Shown: positions 25,342 to 33,724 of the stretch, in pieces
Layout: every line of letters begins with the position of its first letter
Numbering within the stretch: position 1 is the first letter of the stretch
Assembly (NCBI RefSeq): GCF_013031245.1
Contig: NZ_WPZL01000006.1
Coordinates: 124,001 to 188,000, forward strand
Length of the DNA: 64,000 bases
DNA from: Ruegeria lacuscaerulensis
Lineage (GTDB): Bacteria > Pseudomonadota > Alphaproteobacteria > Rhodobacterales > Rhodobacteraceae
Reading direction: 5' to 3'
Program-made: the position numbers and the translations under genes
Notes under the pieces: model-generated
What the model saw: the letters and a program-made list of their open reading frames with translations, nothing else
Told to the model about the DNA's origin: nothing
Database searches by the model: none

Positions 25342-26262
25342 TCAGTGCCCCCCTTCGCTACCAAGCGAAAAGAGCTCGGACGGTTCGATCAACAGGTCCA
25401 ACGCCAGCTTGCCACAAACTACAAGAACCAGGGCCGCCAACAGTACCCGCAATTGTTCAGCAGGCATCCGCGAGCCGATCACCGTTCCGATTTGAGCGCC
25501 GACGACGCCGCCAACCAATAACAGAACGGCCAGCACAATATCGACCGTATAGTTCGTGGTCGCGTGCAGCATGGTGGTAAAGGCGGTTACGAAGATGATC
25601 TGGAACAGCGACGTGCCGACAACGACCTTGGTGGGCATGCCAAGGAGGTAGATCATCGCAGGGACCATGATGAACCCGCCGCCGACGCCCATGATTGCGG
25701 ACAGAACACCGACGCACAGACCCACCAGCATTGGCGGAATGACCGAGATATACAGGCCTGACGTGCGAAAGCGCATCTTGAACGGCATTGCGTGGACCCA
25801 ACCGCGCTGACGTCTCGCTGCGGGTGCGCCGCCGCCCTTTTTGGATTTGCGCAGCGCGTTCAGGCTTTCAATGAACATCAGGCTGCCTACAACGCCAAGG
25901 AAGACGACGTAACACAGCGTAACCAGAAGATCGACTTGACCGAGGCTTTTGAGGTAGTTGAACACCACCACCCCAAGCGCAGCGCCAATTAACCCTCCGG
26001 TCAACAGGACCGTGCCCATTCTGAGGTCCACGGTCCTTCGTCGGAAATGGGCCAGCACGCCTGAAAACGAGGATGCAACGATCTGATTGGCTTCGGTTGC
26101 CACGGCGACGGCTGGTGGGATGCCGATGAAGAACAACAGTGGCGTCATCAGGAACCCGCCGCCAACGCCGAACATGCCTGAAAGGATACCGACCATCCCG
26201 CCCAATCCCAACAGCAGAAAGGCATTGACGGAGACTTCGGCGATAGGAAGGTAAATCTGCAT
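25342..26262 (-). CDS. TauE/SafE-type permease paired with TIGR02186 protein
   Basis: 306 residues with eight or more membrane segments. The repeats GGMVGILSGMFGVGGGFLMTPLLFF near residues 21-45 and CVGVLSAIMGVGGGFIMVPAMIYLL near 179-203 show the duplicated G-GGG-F motif of TauE/SafE transporters. A basic loop (KSKKGGGAPAARRQR) near 140-154 separates the halves. It is predicted to export sulfite-like or organic anions; the substrate is not identifiable. It is cotranscribed with the downstream TIGR02186 gene and with the small upstream ORF. Confidence 0.88.
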   Translation of the reverse strand: MQIYLPIAEVSVNAFLLLGLGGMVGILSGMFGVGGGFLMTPLLFFIGIPPAVAVATEANQIVASSFSGVLAHFRRRTVDLRMGTVLLTGGLIGAALGVVVFNYLKSLGQVDLLVTLCYVVFLGVVGSLMFIESLNALRKSKKGGGAPAARRQRGWVHAMPFKMRFRTSGLYISVIPPMLVGLCVGVLSAIMGVGGGFIMVPAMIYLLGMPTKVVVGTSLFQIIFVTAFTTMLHATTNYTVDIVLAVLLLVGGVVGAQIGTVIGSRMPAEQLRVLLAALVLVVCGKLALDLLIEPSELFSLGSEGGH

Positions 26263-26268
26263 GTTGAA

Positions 26269-26529
26269 TTACCGGATGAGTCCAGACGTATCACGCAACG
26301 TGACCCGACCTGTCCCAAAACACTGTAGTGAGGCTTTAATGCGGTGCGTACGGGCTGTGCCCTGCGGCCACACGGCGAATATCGGCCTGCCCAGCGGGTC
26401 GTTCACCGCGCTTTCTGCAGTCTGATTTGGCTGAGTGAAAATTCGCGCCTCGCTCCCGAGGCGTTCATATGCTTCCGTCACCCTGGCGAGGGTCGCTCCG
26501 AGGTTGGCTATCATTGGAAACACATGCAT
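26269..26529 (-). CDS. Small hypothetical protein upstream of the permease
   Basis: 86 residues, soluble, starting MHVFPMIANLGATLARVTEAYERLG and ending in a basic-hydrophobic stretch. No recognised domain. It starts after a run of purines that may serve as a ribosome-binding site and ends 6 bases before the permease start. I cannot exclude that it is spurious. Confidence 0.45.
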   Translation of the reverse strand: MHVFPMIANLGATLARVTEAYERLGSEARIFTQPNQTAESAVNDPLGRPIFAVWPQGTARTHRIKASLQCFGTGRVTLRDTSGLIR

Positions 26530-26546
26530 ACCCCCTTAGAACGGTT

Positions 26547-26576
26547 GCGGCATGCAAAATCAACTCTGCATGCCGC
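26547..26576. terminator. Perfect inverted repeat between the ABC operon end and the small ORF
   Basis: 10-bp arms GCGGCATGCA/TGCATGCCGC with a 10-base spacer lie 43 bases after the permease stop codon at 26619. It is a candidate terminator of the nucleoside-importer operon on the minus strand, though no T-run follows. Alternatively it is an operator for the small ORF/permease set. Confidence 0.5.
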
Positions 26577-26618
26577 TCTGCAGCGAACAGGACTGAAATC
26601 AGCCCGAAACTGGACTTA

Positions 26619-27629
26619 TCAACGTTCCTTCACATAAGGCTCGCCACCGGCTCGCGGCGGGATGGCTTTGCCCACGAACCCGGCCAGAATGACGACGGTC
26701 AGGATATAGGGCAGGGCGTCCATGACCTGCACCGGGATGACCACGCCGCCCAGATCGATGTTCTGGAACCGCAGGGCAATCGCCTGAAGCAGACCGAACA
26801 GCAGGCAGGCCCACATCGCGTGCCACGGCCGCCATTTCGCGAAGATCAGCGCAGCCAGCGCGATGAACCCGCGCCCGGCGGTCATGTCCTTGACGAACCC
26901 GGCTTGCAACGCAGTCGCCAGATAAGCGCCAGCAATGCCGCAGAGTACGCCACAGATGGCAACAGCAGCATAGCGCAGACCGACAACTGAAACGCCGGCA
27001 GTATCCACCGCCGCAGGGTTTTCCCCCACGGCTCGTAGGCGCAGACCGAAACGGGTACGGAACAGAACCCACCAGGTTGCCGGAACCATCAGGAATGCGA
27101 TGTAAACAAGGATCGAATGCCCGGACAGCAGCTCAGAATAGATAAGGTGCAGAGCATTCGCGTCGGACATCAGGTCTGAAACGGAACGCCCGGTCAACTC
27201 GGCATCATCGGGGCCGATCGCATATGGGAACTCTGCGGATTCGAACCGCCCGCCGCCAAACAGCGAAGGGGTTCGGCCTCCCTGCTTGAACCAGCTTTGG
27301 GCGATCAGAACCGTCATACCGGCCGCAAGAAAGTTGATTGCCACGCCCGAGATTAATTGGTTGCCCCGGAAGGTGATCGAGGCCAGCCCGTGCAGCCCCG
27401 ACAGGATGAGTGACGACGCGATCCCGGCCAGCAAGCCCAGCCACACGGATCCGGTGACTGCGGCAACCGCCGCCGAAAAGAAGGCGGCCATCAGCATCTT
27501 GCCCTCGAGCCCGATGTCGAAAATGCCCGCTCGTTCAGAGTAGAGCCCCGCCAGACAGGCCAGCAGCAGCGGTGTCGCCAGGCGGATGGTCGAGTCGAGG
27601 ACCTGGATGAGTGTAACGAAAAACTCCAT
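26619..27629 (-). CDS. Nucleoside-type ABC transporter permease (second permease)
   Basis: About 336 residues with 8-10 membrane helices. It belongs to the BPD_transp_2 family (RbsC/YufQ-like): RLATPLLLACLAGLYSERAGIFDIGLEGKML near residues 17-47 with the characteristic N(D)IGLEG motif, and GENPAAVDTAGVSVVGLRYAAV near 208-229, the EAA-like loop that contacts the ATPase. It forms the channel with the preceding permease. A GTG at 27632 just precedes the ATG at 27629, which itself overlaps the upstream stop (TGATG). Last gene of the operon. Confidence 0.92.
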   Translation of the reverse strand: MEFFVTLIQVLDSTIRLATPLLLACLAGLYSERAGIFDIGLEGKMLMAAFFSAAVAAVTGSVWLGLLAGIASSLILSGLHGLASITFRGNQLISGVAINFLAAGMTVLIAQSWFKQGGRTPSLFGGGRFESAEFPYAIGPDDAELTGRSVSDLMSDANALHLIYSELLSGHSILVYIAFLMVPATWWVLFRTRFGLRLRAVGENPAAVDTAGVSVVGLRYAAVAICGVLCGIAGAYLATALQAGFVKDMTAGRGFIALAALIFAKWRPWHAMWACLLFGLLQAIALRFQNIDLGGVVIPVQVMDALPYILTVVILAGFVGKAIPPRAGGEPYVKER

Positions 27630-28723
27630 CACTCTGCCCCCTTCCGCAGACCCAGGAACAGTTTCTCAAGCGGCATCCGAACCATATTGTCCAGCGCCCC
27701 GGTGAACAGGATCACCAGTGCCTGAATGACGACGATCAACTCGCGTGGGATCGATGTCCAGAGTGCCAGTTCCGCACCGCCCTGATAGAGGAAGCCGAAC
27801 AGGATCGCCGCCAGGAACACGCCGAATGGATGTGAGCGGCCCATCAGCGCCACGGCGATCCCGATGAACCCGGCACCCTCGGTCGAGTTGAGAACCAGCC
27901 GTTCCGCCTCACCCATCACGTTGTTGATGGCCATCAGACCGGCCAAGGCGCCCGAAATGAGCATGGCAATGATAGTGATGCGGACCGGAGAAATCCCGGC
28001 ATAGACCGCGCCGGTCTCGGAATGTCCATAGGCGCGAATTTCATAGCCCAGCCGGGTGCGCCAAATAAGCGCCCAGACGACAACGCAGGCAAGCAGCGCC
28101 ACAAAGAACGAGATATTGGCGGGCGCCCCACGGAACACAACGTTTTCTGCGGTCGAAAACATCGACTGGAACGTTGGCAGATGCACCGCCTCGGGAAAGC
28201 GGGCCGTTGCCGGATCTTGCGACCCCTGAGGGCGCATCACGTTGACGAGCATGTAGTTCAGGAAAGCGGCCGCGATAAAGTTGAACATGATCGTGGTGAT
28301 CACGATATGGCTGCCGCGCTTGGCCTGCAGATAAGCCGGGATAGCGGCCCATGCCGCGCCGAACAGCATTGAGGCCGCGCAGGCGCCCAACAAGGCGATG
28401 CTCCAGTGCGGCCAAGGCACGTAGAGGCAGACCATTGCGACACCAAGACCGCCCAGCATCGCCTGACCTTCACCACCGATGTTGAACAGCCGGGCATGGA
28501 ATGCCACGGCAACCGCCAGCCCGGTGAACATGAAATTGGTCGCGTAGTAGAGCGTATACCCCCAGCCATAGGTTGATCCCAACGCGCCGGTGACCATCAG
28601 ATTCACCGCCTCGACCGGATTTTCACCAATGGCGAGGATGACAAGCGCCGAAAGAATTGCGGCCAGTATCAGACTGATCAGCGGGATCAGGACGACATCG
28701 GCCCATTTGGGCATTTTTTCCAT
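27629..28723 (-). CDS. Nucleoside-type ABC transporter permease (first permease)
   Basis: 364 residues and about 9 membrane helices, BPD_transp_2 family (YufP/NupP-like). FHARLFNIGGEGQAMLGGLGVAM near residues 74-96 carries the N-IGGEG motif; EIRAYGHSETGAVYAGISPVRITI near 226-249 is the coupling loop. The start is placed at MEKMPKWADVV (28723), one base after the ATPase stop, with GGGAGAGGCG as ribosome-binding site. Pairing with a two-domain ATPase and a BMP-type binding protein marks a purine-nucleoside importer. Confidence 0.92.
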   Translation of the reverse strand: MEKMPKWADVVLIPLISLILAAILSALVILAIGENPVEAVNLMVTGALGSTYGWGYTLYYATNFMFTGLAVAVAFHARLFNIGGEGQAMLGGLGVAMVCLYVPWPHWSIALLGACAASMLFGAAWAAIPAYLQAKRGSHIVITTIMFNFIAAAFLNYMLVNVMRPQGSQDPATARFPEAVHLPTFQSMFSTAENVVFRGAPANISFFVALLACVVVWALIWRTRLGYEIRAYGHSETGAVYAGISPVRITIIAMLISGALAGLMAINNVMGEAERLVLNSTEGAGFIGIAVALMGRSHPFGVFLAAILFGFLYQGGAELALWTSIPRELIVVIQALVILFTGALDNMVRMPLEKLFLGLRKGAE

Positions 28724-28724
28724 G

Positions 28725-30254
28725 TTACGCCGCCTCTCCCGCAACACCGGCCATCAGCAGGCCCAGTTCTTTTTCATCTGTCTCATGGGGCAGACGCTCG
28801 CCCATGATATGTCCGTCAAACATCACCGCGATCCGGTCCGAAAGCGAGAAAATCTCTTCCAGCTCGACCGAGACCAGCAGGATCGCCTTGCCCTGGTCGC
28901 GTAGCGCGACGATCTGCTTGTGAATGAACTCGATCGCGCCGATATCCACACCACGGGTCGGCTGTCCAACCAGCAGCAGGTCTGGGTTGCGCTCGATCTC
29001 GCGGGCCACAACGATTTTCTGCTGGTTACCGCCCGAGAAACTCTTGGCCGCTAGCCAGCCATCCGGCGGGCGCACGTCGAATTTCTCCATCTTGGCTTCG
29101 GTGTCGGCGCGCAGGGCGGCGTTGTCCATGAAAATGCCGCGCTTGTAGGCCGGATCACGGTGATAGCCGAAGGCTACGTTTTCCCAGGCGTGGAAATCCA
29201 TGATCAGGCCTTCACGCTGCCGGTCTTCGGGCACATGCGCGATGTGTTGCGCGCGTCTTGCCTGCCCGTCCGACCCTGCGCCGTTAAGTGCCAAAGGTGT
29301 ACCGTTCAGTTTGATCGACCCCAATCCGGGGCGCATCCCGCCCAGAACTTCGAGCAATTCTGACTGGCCATTGCCTGCAACACCGGCGATGCCGACAATT
29401 TCGCCGGCGCGGACACTTAGGTCGATGCCTTTGACGCGCTCAACGCCCGCGGTGTCAAAGACCTGCAGTTTTTCGATTTCCAATATGGGCTTGCCGGGCT
29501 GGGCCGGAACCTTGTCGACCTGCAGCAGAACTTTGCGGCCCACCATCAGTTCGGCCAGTTCCTCGGGGCTGGTTTCGGCGGTTTTGACCGTTGCCGTCAT
29601 CTGGCCGCGCCGCATGACTGACACGGTGTCGGTGTTCTCCATGATCTCGCGCAGTTTGTGGGTGATCACGATGATCGTTTTCCCCTCGGCCCTCAGACGG
29701 TCGAGGATGCGGAACAGCTGGTCGGCCTCAGAGGGCGTCAGCACACCGGTGGGTTCGTCCAGAATCAGAATCTCGGCCCGGCGATACAACGCCTTGAGGA
29801 TTTCAACGCGCTGCTGCGCTCCAACACCGATTTCATCGATGCGTTTGTCCGGATCGACGAACAGCTCATATTCTTCCTCGAGTTCTTTCAGTTCCTTTCG
29901 TGCCTTGGCCAGAGACGGAGCCAGCAGTCCGCCATCCTCGGCGCCCAGAACGATATTTTCCAGAACAGTGAAATTCTCGACCAGTTTGAAATGCTGGAAC
30001 ACCATTCCGATCCCGGCGGCGATCGCCGCCTGACTGTCGGGGATGTCGGTCTTGGAACCGTTGATCCAGATTTCACCTTTATCGGCTTTGTAAAAGCCGT
30101 AGAGAATGCTCATCAGCGTGGATTTGCCCGCACCGTTTTCACCGATGATCCCGTGGATCGTGCCGGGGGCGACGCTGATGGAAATGTCTTTGTTGGCCTG
30201 AACCGGCCCAAAGGCTTTGGAAATCCCTTTGAGCTCAATGGCGGGGACGGTCAT
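28725..30254 (-). CDS. Nucleoside-type ABC transporter ATP-binding protein, duplicated
   Basis: 509 residues with two ABC domains, as in RbsA/YufO/NupO. The first has Walker A GIIGENGAGKSTLMSIL near residues 35-51 and Walker B ILILDEPTGVLTPSE near 157-171. The second has GIAGVAGNGQSELLEVL near 287-303 (degenerate Walker A), signature FSGGNQQKIVVAREI near 400-414 and LLLVGQPTRGVDIG near 420-433. The departures from consensus in the second site are usual for this family. It energises import by the two permeases. Upstream it is separated from the binding-protein gene by an 89-base gap with a GC hairpin. Confidence 0.95.
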   Translation of the reverse strand: MTVPAIELKGISKAFGPVQANKDISISVAPGTIHGIIGENGAGKSTLMSILYGFYKADKGEIWINGSKTDIPDSQAAIAAGIGMVFQHFKLVENFTVLENIVLGAEDGGLLAPSLAKARKELKELEEEYELFVDPDKRIDEIGVGAQQRVEILKALYRRAEILILDEPTGVLTPSEADQLFRILDRLRAEGKTIIVITHKLREIMENTDTVSVMRRGQMTATVKTAETSPEELAELMVGRKVLLQVDKVPAQPGKPILEIEKLQVFDTAGVERVKGIDLSVRAGEIVGIAGVAGNGQSELLEVLGGMRPGLGSIKLNGTPLALNGAGSDGQARRAQHIAHVPEDRQREGLIMDFHAWENVAFGYHRDPAYKRGIFMDNAALRADTEAKMEKFDVRPPDGWLAAKSFSGGNQQKIVVAREIERNPDLLLVGQPTRGVDIGAIEFIHKQIVALRDQGKAILLVSVELEEIFSLSDRIAVMFDGHIMGERLPHETDEKELGLLMAGVAGEAA

Positions 30255-30310
30255 GTCTTGTCCTCAATTGCCGAAGGGCCGCTGATGCAAATAGCGGCAG
30301 AATGGAGGCA

Positions 30311-30335
30311 GGGCGGGAGGCATTCCCCCCGTCCC
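30311..30335 (-). repeat. GC-rich hairpin between the BMP and ABC ATPase genes
   Basis: GGGCGGGAGG/CCCCCCGTCCC pair imperfectly around CATT. Such hairpins after a binding-protein gene often stabilise its mRNA or partly terminate, keeping binding protein more abundant than the membrane parts. Role inferred from position. Confidence 0.35.
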
Positions 30336-30343
30336 ACGCGATA

Positions 30344-31342
30344 TCAGAACTGCAGCGCCGGGCAGCTGTCGCTCTCGTAATAACTGACGACAGAGACGTT
30401 GCCGTCGATGATGTCCTGACGCGCCTTGTCGACTGCAGATTTCATGTCGTCCGAGATCAGAGCGGCGTTGTTGTCATCCATGGCAACACCCACGCCTTCT
30501 TCGGCCAGACCCATGGCAAATACACCTGTCTCAAGGTCTTCACCGCCACTCATCGCGTCGTAAACCGCGACGTCCACGCGTTTCAGCATCGAGGTCAGAA
30601 CCTTGCCCGGATGCAGGTGGTTCTGGTTGCTGTCGACGCCGATCGACAGGATGCCTTCGTCGGCTGCGGTCTGCAGAACGCCAACACCGGTACCGCCAGC
30701 GGCCGCATAAATCACGTCAGCGCCCTGGCTGATCTGCGCCTTGGTCAGTTCCGAACCCTTCACCGGGTCGTTCCAGGCAGCCGGAGTGGTGCCGGTCATG
30801 TTGGCGACCACGTTGATGTCCGGGTTCACCGCCTTGGCGCCCTGCGCGTAGCCGCAGCCAAAGTGGCGGATCAGCGGGATGTCCATGCCACCGATGAAGC
30901 CGACGGTGCCCGACTCGGACGCCATCGCGGCCATCATGCCGACCAGATAAGACCCTTCGTGCTCGGCAAAGCTGACCTGACGGATGTTGGGTGCGTCCAG
31001 CCAGTTCACGTCAACTGCGACGAACTTGGTGTCCGGATAATCGCCCGCAACGGCGGACAATGGATCGGCCATTGCAAAACCCATGGTGATGATCGGGTTG
31101 GCGCCCGCTTCTGCAAAGCGGCGCAGGGCCTGCTCGCGCTGTGCTTCGGACTGAAGCTCGATCTCACGGTAGGTGCCGCCGGTCTCGTCGGCCCAACGTT
31201 GTGCGCCATTATGCGCGGCTTCGTTGAACGACTTGTCGAACTTGCCGCCCAGATCGAAGATCAGGGCCGGCTCGGCCATGGCCGCACCTGCCGTCAGTGC
31301 GACAGCGGCGGCAGCGCCCATCAAGGATTTCATCAGGGTCAT
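30344..31342 (-). CDS. BMP-family ABC transporter substrate-binding protein
   Basis: 332 residues with a signal peptide (MTLMKSLMGAAAAVALTAGAAMA/EP), so periplasmic. The BMP/PnrA-like fold shows ALIFDLGGKFDKSFNEAAHNGAQRW near residues 26-50, GFIGGMDIPLIRHFGCGYAQGAKAV near 144-168 and DVIYAAAGGTGVGVLQTA near 206-223. The family (Bmp/PnrA/NupN) binds purine nucleosides. There is no lipobox Cys, so it is a free periplasmic form. The ATG at 31342 follows GGGAGTATGAA. First gene of the importer operon; likely partner for DeoD salvage. Confidence 0.92.
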   Translation of the reverse strand: MTLMKSLMGAAAAVALTAGAAMAEPALIFDLGGKFDKSFNEAAHNGAQRWADETGGTYREIELQSEAQREQALRRFAEAGANPIITMGFAMADPLSAVAGDYPDTKFVAVDVNWLDAPNIRQVSFAEHEGSYLVGMMAAMASESGTVGFIGGMDIPLIRHFGCGYAQGAKAVNPDINVVANMTGTTPAAWNDPVKGSELTKAQISQGADVIYAAAGGTGVGVLQTAADEGILSIGVDSNQNHLHPGKVLTSMLKRVDVAVYDAMSGGEDLETGVFAMGLAEEGVGVAMDDNNAALISDDMKSAVDKARQDIIDGNVSVVSYYESDSCPALQF

Positions 31343-31434
31343 TTCATACTCCCGTTTGTTATTGTCGGTCGGGGCCAAGATAGCCCCGTTTACCCACTGT
31401 GAGCGAGCATAACTGTTGTGATGGCGGGAATTAA

Positions 31435-31451
31435 GGCTGTTTGCAACAGCC
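31435..31451. terminator. Small hairpin downstream of rimI, possible terminator
   Basis: GGCTGTT-TGC-AACAGCC is a perfect 7-bp stem with a 3-base loop in the 160-base gap between rimI and the importer; on the minus strand TTAATT follows. Weak terminator candidate for the rimI transcript. Confidence 0.45.
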
Positions 31452-31452
31452 G

Positions 31453-31473
31453 TGGTCAACAGATTTTTGACCA
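31453..31473. promoter_or_regulatory. Dyad TGGTCAA-N7-TTGACCA upstream of the nucleoside importer
   Basis: Perfect 7-bp inverted repeat, 111 bp upstream of the BMP gene start and just beyond the hairpin at 31435. It resembles a GntR- or LacI-type operator and may control importer expression; the regulator is unknown. Confidence 0.45.
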
Positions 31474-31501
31474 AATGGTTGAAAAAATTTGGCGTCCGAC
31501 C

Positions 31502-31915
31502 TCAGATCAAGCTCAATTCCATGATGATTGCGTCTGTTTTCCGATATTTTTCAATTGCATAGTAGTTCTTGCGCACGCCGCAGGGTGTATATCCGCAGCG
31601 TTCGTAAAGGGCGATGGCCGGATGGTTGCTTTCCGCAACGTCCAGAAAAGCGCGGGTAGCGCCCAGACTTTTGGCCTTAGCATGCCAACTCCACATGCAT
31701 TGTCTCGCCAAACCCTGTCTCTGAACACTGGGATGGGTTGCGATTGTCAGCAGTTCAGCTTCATCCGCGACGACCTTAAACAGGGCAAAAGACTGAGCGT
31801 GCCCAACAACATGTGTGAATCTATTGCTCAGAAGATCAGCGAATTCTCCCACCGACCATGGGCGGGACTGAGTGAATGCGGCCGCGTGCGTATCGGCAAG
31901 GTCCTGAGGTGTCAT
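31502..31915 (-). CDS. rimI: Ribosomal-protein-alanine N-acetyltransferase-like GNAT protein
   Basis: 137 residues from ATG 31915, which overlaps the tsaB stop (ATGA). A GNAT fold: ELLTIATHPSVQRQGLARQCM near residues 54-74 contains the acetyl-CoA loop (Q-x-x-G-x-A), and FLDVAESNHPAIALYERCGY near 89-108 is the conserved C-terminal block. tsaB-rimI adjacency is conserved in bacteria and supports N-terminal acetylation of a ribosomal protein such as S18, or a related target. A longer reading from 32008 would overlap tsaB and is not supported. Confidence 0.88.
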   Translation of the reverse strand: MTPQDLADTHAAAFTQSRPWSVGEFADLLSNRFTHVVGHAQSFALFKVVADEAELLTIATHPSVQRQGLARQCMWSWHAKAKSLGATRAFLDVAESNHPAIALYERCGYTPCGVRKNYYAIEKYRKTDAIIMELSLI

Positions 31916-32499
31916 CCGTCCAGCAATACCGGGGGCGTGTCTTTGGACGGGGCCGCATCGGCAGGCCGAACATAAAGCGGCGCGGGTGGCGTGCTTGTCG
32001 TTTGCCATCTTTTCCCTGCCAGTCGTGCGATGGCGCGCACCTGTGCATCCGGGTCATCGTTCAGGATCAGGGGGCTCAGTGATTCTGCCTCCTCTTGTTC
32101 GATCAGCACCCGCCCTTGGTTGGGCAGAGAGATATAGACCTGCCCGCGCGGTGCGCGGATTGCCGGGAGGCCCTGCTGCATCGTTTCCGCCAATGCTTCA
32201 AAACCGGATATGCCAACGGCCGGAACTCCAAGCCCCAGAGCCAGACCGCGCGCGGCAGAGACCGAGATGCGGATGCCGGTGAAATTCCCCGGCCCAATCC
32301 CGACGCCGATTGCCGACAGGTCTTTCCAGGAGTGCCCCTTGCCTGCAAGCACTTCTTCGAGCATGGGCATCAATCGCTCAGCCTGACCACGGGACATGGG
32401 TTCGACTCGCGATGCGATGATCTGATCGCCACGTAACAAAGCGGCCGCGCAATGCGCGGCCGATGTGTCAAATGCCAGAATGATCGGATCAGACGGCAA
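31912..32499 (-). CDS. tsaB: tRNA t6A37 synthesis partner TsaB
   Basis: 195 residues. ASKHA-fold partner of TsaD for the threonylcarbamoyl modification of tRNA position 37. ILAFDTSAAHCAAALL near residues 7-22 is the phosphate-1-like loop, and GVGIGPGNFTGIRISVSAARGLALGLGVP near 65-93 is the TsaB hallmark. The start codon appears to be TTG (32499): the frame has no ATG or GTG near the N-terminus, and the conserved start MPSDPIILAFDTS demands it. It overlaps the Nfu stop by 11 bases and rimI by 4. Confidence 0.93.
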   Translation of the reverse strand: MPSDPIILAFDTSAAHCAAALLRGDQIIASRVEPMSRGQAERLMPMLEEVLAGKGHSWKDLSAIGVGIGPGNFTGIRISVSAARGLALGLGVPAVGISGFEALAETMQQGLPAIRAPRGQVYISLPNQGRVLIEQEEAESLSPLILNDDPDAQVRAIARLAGKRWQTTSTPPAPLYVRPADAAPSKDTPPVLLDG

Positions 32500-33052
32500 C
32501 GGGGCGAACCTCGGTTACTTCGGGAATGTAGTGGCGCAGCAGGTTCTCGATCCCCATTTTCAGCGTCAGGGTTGAGGATGGGCAGCCCGCGCAAGCCCCC
32601 TGCATGTGCAGATAAACGACGCCGCGGTCGAAGCCGTGGAAAGTGATGTCGCCGCCATCCTGCGCCACTGCAGGGCGCACACGGCTGTCCAGCAGGTCCT
32701 TGATCTGGTTGACGATTTCCGCATCCTCGCCGGTATGTTCCGCGTGCCCCGAGGCAGTTGCGGCATCCGCACCCATGACAGGCTGGCCGGACTGGTAATG
32801 CTCCATCACGGCGCCCAGAATTGCGGGTTTGATATGATCCCACTGCACGTCGTCAGATTTGGTGACGGTCACGAAGTCATTGCCAAAGAAAACGCCGGTC
32901 ACGCCGGTCACTGCAAAAATGCGCTGGGCCAGAGGCGATTTCTCCCCTGCTTCCGGTGTCGGGAAATCGGCAGTGCCCGCCTCCAGAACGGTCTGGCCGG
33001 GCAGGAATTTCAGCGTCGCGGGGTTAGGCGTGGATTCGGTCTGGATGAACAT
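32489..33052 (-). CDS. Nfu-type iron-sulfur cluster scaffold/carrier
   Basis: 187 residues in two parts. The N-terminal Nfu_N domain starts MFIQTESTPNPATLKFLPG and includes GVTGVFFGNDFVTVTK near residues 50-65. The C-terminal NifU-like domain has LLDSRVRPAVAQDGGDI near 119-135 and the cluster-binding CAGC near 153-156. It carries [4Fe-4S] clusters to apoproteins such as aconitase or complex II in related systems. First gene of the nfu-tsaB-rimI overlap chain. Confidence 0.93.
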   Translation of the reverse strand: MFIQTESTPNPATLKFLPGQTVLEAGTADFPTPEAGEKSPLAQRIFAVTGVTGVFFGNDFVTVTKSDDVQWDHIKPAILGAVMEHYQSGQPVMGADAATASGHAEHTGEDAEIVNQIKDLLDSRVRPAVAQDGGDITFHGFDRGVVYLHMQGACAGCPSSTLTLKMGIENLLRHYIPEVTEVRPVAV

Positions 33053-33121
33053 AGCGCGGCTCCGTTTCAGTTGCCCTTGATATGCGGGTCCGCGCCGGGG
33101 AAGTCAAGATTTGGAACCATT

Positions 33122-33715
33122 CTAAATTTCGGCCGCCAGCTTTACAGCCTCATCAAGCCTGTCGTCCCCCCAGAACAATTCATCGCCCACCAGAAAGCTG
33201 GGTGCCCCGAAAACCCCCTTGGCCTGTGCAATCTTCGTCTGTTCGATCAGGGCCGCCTTGATCGCGGGATCCTGGCACCGGGTAAGCGTTGCGGCCGGTA
33301 AGCTGGCTTGTGACAGGCAATTGATCAGCACTCTGTCGTCCGAGATATTCAGGCCATCAACGAACTCGGCGGCATAAACGGCGCGCACAAAGGCTGCCCT
33401 TTGCGCCTGGGCTTCAATCGTCAACGTCAGCCGTGCAGCCTTCAGGCCATTCTGAGGAAAAGGATCGGGCCTGGTGAAGGGCAGGTCGCGCTGGGCCGAC
33501 AACCGCTCCATATCACGCCACATATAGCGCCCCTTAGCTGGGTATATATTGAACGGGGAATTGTCCCAGCCTTGCTCCGCAAAAATCGGGCCAAGCAAAA
33601 AGGGGTGCCATTCGATGGTGATCCCGTTCTGCGCAGCCAGTCCTTCGATTCGCATCGCGCTGAGATAGGAATATGTCGACGCGAATTCGAACCAGAACTG
33701 GAGGCTGCGTTGCAT
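33122..33715 (-). CDS. DsbA-like 2-hydroxychromene-2-carboxylate isomerase family protein
   Basis: 197 residues with a thioredoxin/GST-kappa fold. QFWFEFASTYSYLSAMRIEGLAAQ near residues 6-29 has the active-site serine position (instead of a CxxC), and GVFGAPSFLVGDELFWGDDRLD near 167-188 is the cis-Pro loop and downstream signature. These are typical of HCCA isomerase. The gene is far from any naphthalene or aromatic pathway gene, so it probably acts on another glutathione-linked substrate. Confidence 0.85.
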   Translation of the reverse strand: MQRSLQFWFEFASTYSYLSAMRIEGLAAQNGITIEWHPFLLGPIFAEQGWDNSPFNIYPAKGRYMWRDMERLSAQRDLPFTRPDPFPQNGLKAARLTLTIEAQAQRAAFVRAVYAAEFVDGLNISDDRVLINCLSQASLPAATLTRCQDPAIKAALIEQTKIAQAKGVFGAPSFLVGDELFWGDDRLDEAVKLAAEI

Positions 33716-33724
33716 GGCGGTGCC

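Noticed and set aside
31502..32008. Longer rimI reading from 32008
   Set aside because: The extra N-terminal residues overlap tsaB and lack GNAT character; the ATG at 31915 overlaps the tsaB stop in the usual ATGA manner.
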